DNA from: Pavlovales sp. CCMP2436
Taxonomy: Eukaryota; Haptophyta; Pavlovophyceae; Pavlovales
Direction of reading: 5' to 3'
DNA length: 37,594 bases
NCBI GenBank assembly: GCA_026770615.1
Contig: MU631775.1
Location: 24,333 to 61,926 of the forward strand
Each line of letters opens with the position of its first letter. The first letter of the stretch is position 1. The notes beneath the pieces were generated by a model that was given only the letters and a program-made list of their open reading frames with translations, was not told where the DNA came from and did no database searches. The position numbers were made by a program, and so were the translations under genes. Below, piece by piece: positions 36,128 through 37,594 of the stretch.

Positions 36128-36883
36128 GAGACAGCTGGTTGAGGAACTTATGACCAACAAACCTGGAAAATATAGCATCAAAGGGAAATTAGCCGCACTT
36201 TGGGAGCGCGAATCGGAATCTATGCTTGCCCATCCTACATGGCCTGAGAAACTCCCACGCTTCATGCTAAGGTGCATATCCGGTTCGGTACGATACAACG
36301 CGGAGATCGCAGCAGAGGACCCGGAAATTCTACTGTACACGGCGAATATTGGGGGAAAGCTTACACGCATGAACACAAGTGCCCCATGTGCGTTGCAGCG
36401 GGGGTAGGACGACCAGGGGAAGACACCAAGAATCATCTATTCCGGGAATGCCCCCAGACACAAGCCGAACGAGTGTCACTCAAACAGGCGATCGAGGCAG
36501 CAGTGGACGAAGCCACAGACAGCAACATCTCCCGAGGTGGAGCCCGTGCCGTTGCAACTGCAGTCATGGCTAGACCAGACTACTATGCAGGGCAGATAGA
36601 CCAGAAGGTAAAAATTACCATAGATAAAAACAGAAAAAACTCCGCCCAAGGCTGCTGGAAGGACGACCAAGGCCAACCCTTCCAAATAAAGCACGGGCTG
36701 ATCCAGAAAGAGGTGATATCGAGCAGCCACAGATTACACAACAGACGCATGGCGGTCCTAGATAGATTTCAGGTGGAGGCAGGAGACCAACCTACTGCCC
36801 ACCACGGCCTGCACTTTATTAGACTTGCCATCAATGATTACAATGTAAAGAAAATCTTAAAGAAAGGAATCCAAGTCACCTAG
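36090..36883 (+). CDS. LINE C-terminal region with CCHC zinc finger
   Basis: Joined from two frames (about 36090-36345 and 36345-36883) with a shift at the GGGGG run near 36350. The finger is CPMC...NHLFREC (C-x2-C-x13-H-x4-C), the type found near the C-terminus of many non-LTR elements (C-x2-C-x-n-H-L-x-x-x-C). Downstream helices (VSLKQAIEAAVDEA; GLIQKEVISSSHRLHNRRMAVLDRFQ) have no clear family. A restriction-like endonuclease is not evident. The frame ends in TAG at 36881-36883, with the OTU region following in the same frame. Confidence 0.65.
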
Positions 36884-37594
36884 ATAATTCCAGGCCGTTC
36901 TCCGCACCCCCAGGGTGCTGGGACCAGCGGTCATCTCGTTGTAATATCACCGGGGGCACCAAACACAAGGACAACCCACCCACCCAAGGCAGCGGGCTCA
37001 CGCGCAGCAGGAAAGAAGGCTACAAGAAATCCACAAGCCCCAACAGGGAGCGAGGATGATGATGGTTTCAGTATTGGACCGACCCTGATAACCAACCCGG
37101 ATGATGGCTTCAGTATTGGACCTACCCTGATAACCAACCCGGCCGGTGACTTCGCAGCGTTACTGGCAACACTAAGACTAATCCCCGTAGGCGTAACCGG
37201 AGATGGAAACTGCCTACCCTACGCGGTGCTAAGAAGCGCAGGGCGAATGGTTAACTGGGAGGCAGCCATAACACTACGCACAGCGGCAGTCAACCATGCG
37301 CTTCTACTCACGCCGGAAGTCCAAGAGGACCTTTTGCTACGCAGATTTGAGGATCACCCAAACGACCCGATGGGAAACATCCTTAATCACAACGATCGCA
37401 GAAATATATGGCCTATAGCAGCGCAAGCAAGGTACGGGCAACCGTACTTTGCGAATGAACAGGCAGCATGGATGCATGACAACATGCTCCACAGTATTGC
37501 CACGATCATTGGAATGGACGTGGTACTCCTCAAACGCATTGCAAATGGGCAAGTATGCGAATTCATCGCAGTATACCATGCCGACCTTCCCCCA
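36884..37594 (+). CDS. OTU-type cysteine protease domain of the LINE (3' partial)
   Basis: The same frame as the upstream ORF, open from directly after TAG 36881-36883 to the window end with no ATG until deep in the domain. Order: a basic Pro/Ala-rich linker (about 36890-37055), two tandem 14-residue repeats DDGFSIGPTLITNP (37058-37099 and 37100-37141), then the OTU fold. The OTU catalytic box is TGDGNCLPYAVLRSAG (Asp and Cys in place), followed by NHALLLTPEVQEDL, IWPIAAQARYG and IIGMDVVLL. Near the end, FIAVYHADLPP may hold the catalytic His. OTU enzymes cleave ubiquitin-like or polyprotein substrates. Expression would need TAG readthrough, reinitiation or a separate transcript. Confidence 0.75.
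   Translation, partial: MIPGRSPHPQGAGTSGHLVVISPGAPNTRTTHPPKAAGSRAAGKKATRNPQAPTGSEDDDGFSIGPTLITNPDDGFSIGPTLITNPAGDFAALLATLRLIPVGVTGDGNCLPYAVLRSAGRMVNWEAAITLRTAAVNHALLLTPEVQEDLLLRRFEDHPNDPMGNILNHNDRRNIWPIAAQARYGQPYFANEQAAWMHDNMLHSIATIIGMDVVLLKRIANGQVCEFIAVYHADLPP
37058..37141 (+). repeat. 42-base tandem repeat ahead of the OTU domain
   Basis: Two in-frame copies of GATGATGG(T/C)TTCAGTATTGG..., differing at two synonymous third positions. In-phase length and synonymous changes suggest selection on the encoded 14 residues. Confidence 0.85.

Larger units (their letters stand above)
34200..37594 (+). mobile_element. 5'-truncated LINE with RNase H, CCHC finger and OTU domain (Dualen/RandI-like)
   Basis: A non-LTR retrotransposon fragment running off the window end. 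The first recognisable part (34250 on) resembles the region after an RT domain (KGIGIEDPEAIEGGIKVAALLR); no Y-x-D-D is present, so the 5' part is missing. RNase H, a CCHC finger and an OTU-type cysteine protease domain follow. Codon use is distinctly less G/C-biased than in the host genes. The Chlamydomonas Dualen (RandI) family is described as encoding RNase H and a cysteine protease with its RT, which fits. Frameshifts occur near 34550-34600, 36100 and 36345. A solo LTR is inserted at 34933-35216. The exact 5' boundary is uncertain. Confidence 0.78.

Noticed and set aside
36272..36883. Restriction-like endonuclease in the LINE
   Set aside because: Only the CCHC finger is visible. The expected R-H-N and P-D...D residues after it could not be identified.

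Overview
The window is nuclear DNA of a eukaryote. It has GC-rich genes with a strong preference for G or C at third codon positions. These are split by GT-AG introns, many with GTGCGT, GTGCGC, GTGAGT or GTACGC donors. Intron interiors are either AT-rich trinucleotide microsatellite or poly-C. The gene set (COG6, a Golgi-type sulfotransferase, a TFIIS-like factor, an SMCHD1-like ATPase, a papain-like protease) with Copia and RNase H/OTU-bearing LINE elements suggests a unicellular alga, possibly haptophyte-like. The sequence alone does not fix the lineage. A 20-N gap beside a 56-G run, and several frameshifts at G or C homopolymers, mean assembly error must be kept apart from true gene decay.

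Layout. 2-1139 (+): last three exons of COG6. 1730-3107 (-): two-exon sulfotransferase with a signal anchor. 3.2-5.25 kb: gene-free and repeat-rich. 5255-6237 (-): four-helix membrane protein, divergent from the TFIIS-like gene at 6777-7382 (+). 7432-7800 (-): a Cys-rich C-terminal exon of unknown function. 8364-14008: a full-length but broken Copia retrotransposon with two LTRs (319 and 315 bp) and AACTC target duplications. 14.0-15.66 kb: fold-back repeats and the assembly gap. 15662-16875 (-): sodium/solute symporter pseudogene. 17155-26937 (+): SMCHD1-like gene of about 20 exons. 28.2-30.2 kb: three unrecognised coding fragments. 30237-31676 (-): intact membrane-anchored papain-family protease. 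31760-32118 (-): Sel1-repeat pseudogene. 32453-32811: fold-back element. 33392-34037 (+): two-exon hypothetical gene. 34.2 kb to the end: 3' part of a LINE encoding RNase H, a CCHC finger and, after one in-frame TAG, an OTU-type cysteine protease domain. A 284-bp solo LTR with AAAAC target duplications interrupts it.

The most unusual signal is structural. At exon after exon the junction itself, meaning a short exon end plus its splice-site dinucleotide, is reiterated two to four times inside the neighbouring intron. This occurs on the donor side in COG6 and at SMCHD1 exon 11, and on the acceptor side at SMCHD1 exons 1, 7, 8 and 18 and in the 33-kb gene. The genes do not form a pathway. The shared features are intron architecture, a TTTAAA motif in the two divergent intergenic regions, and a dispersed tRNA-like short repeat present four times.
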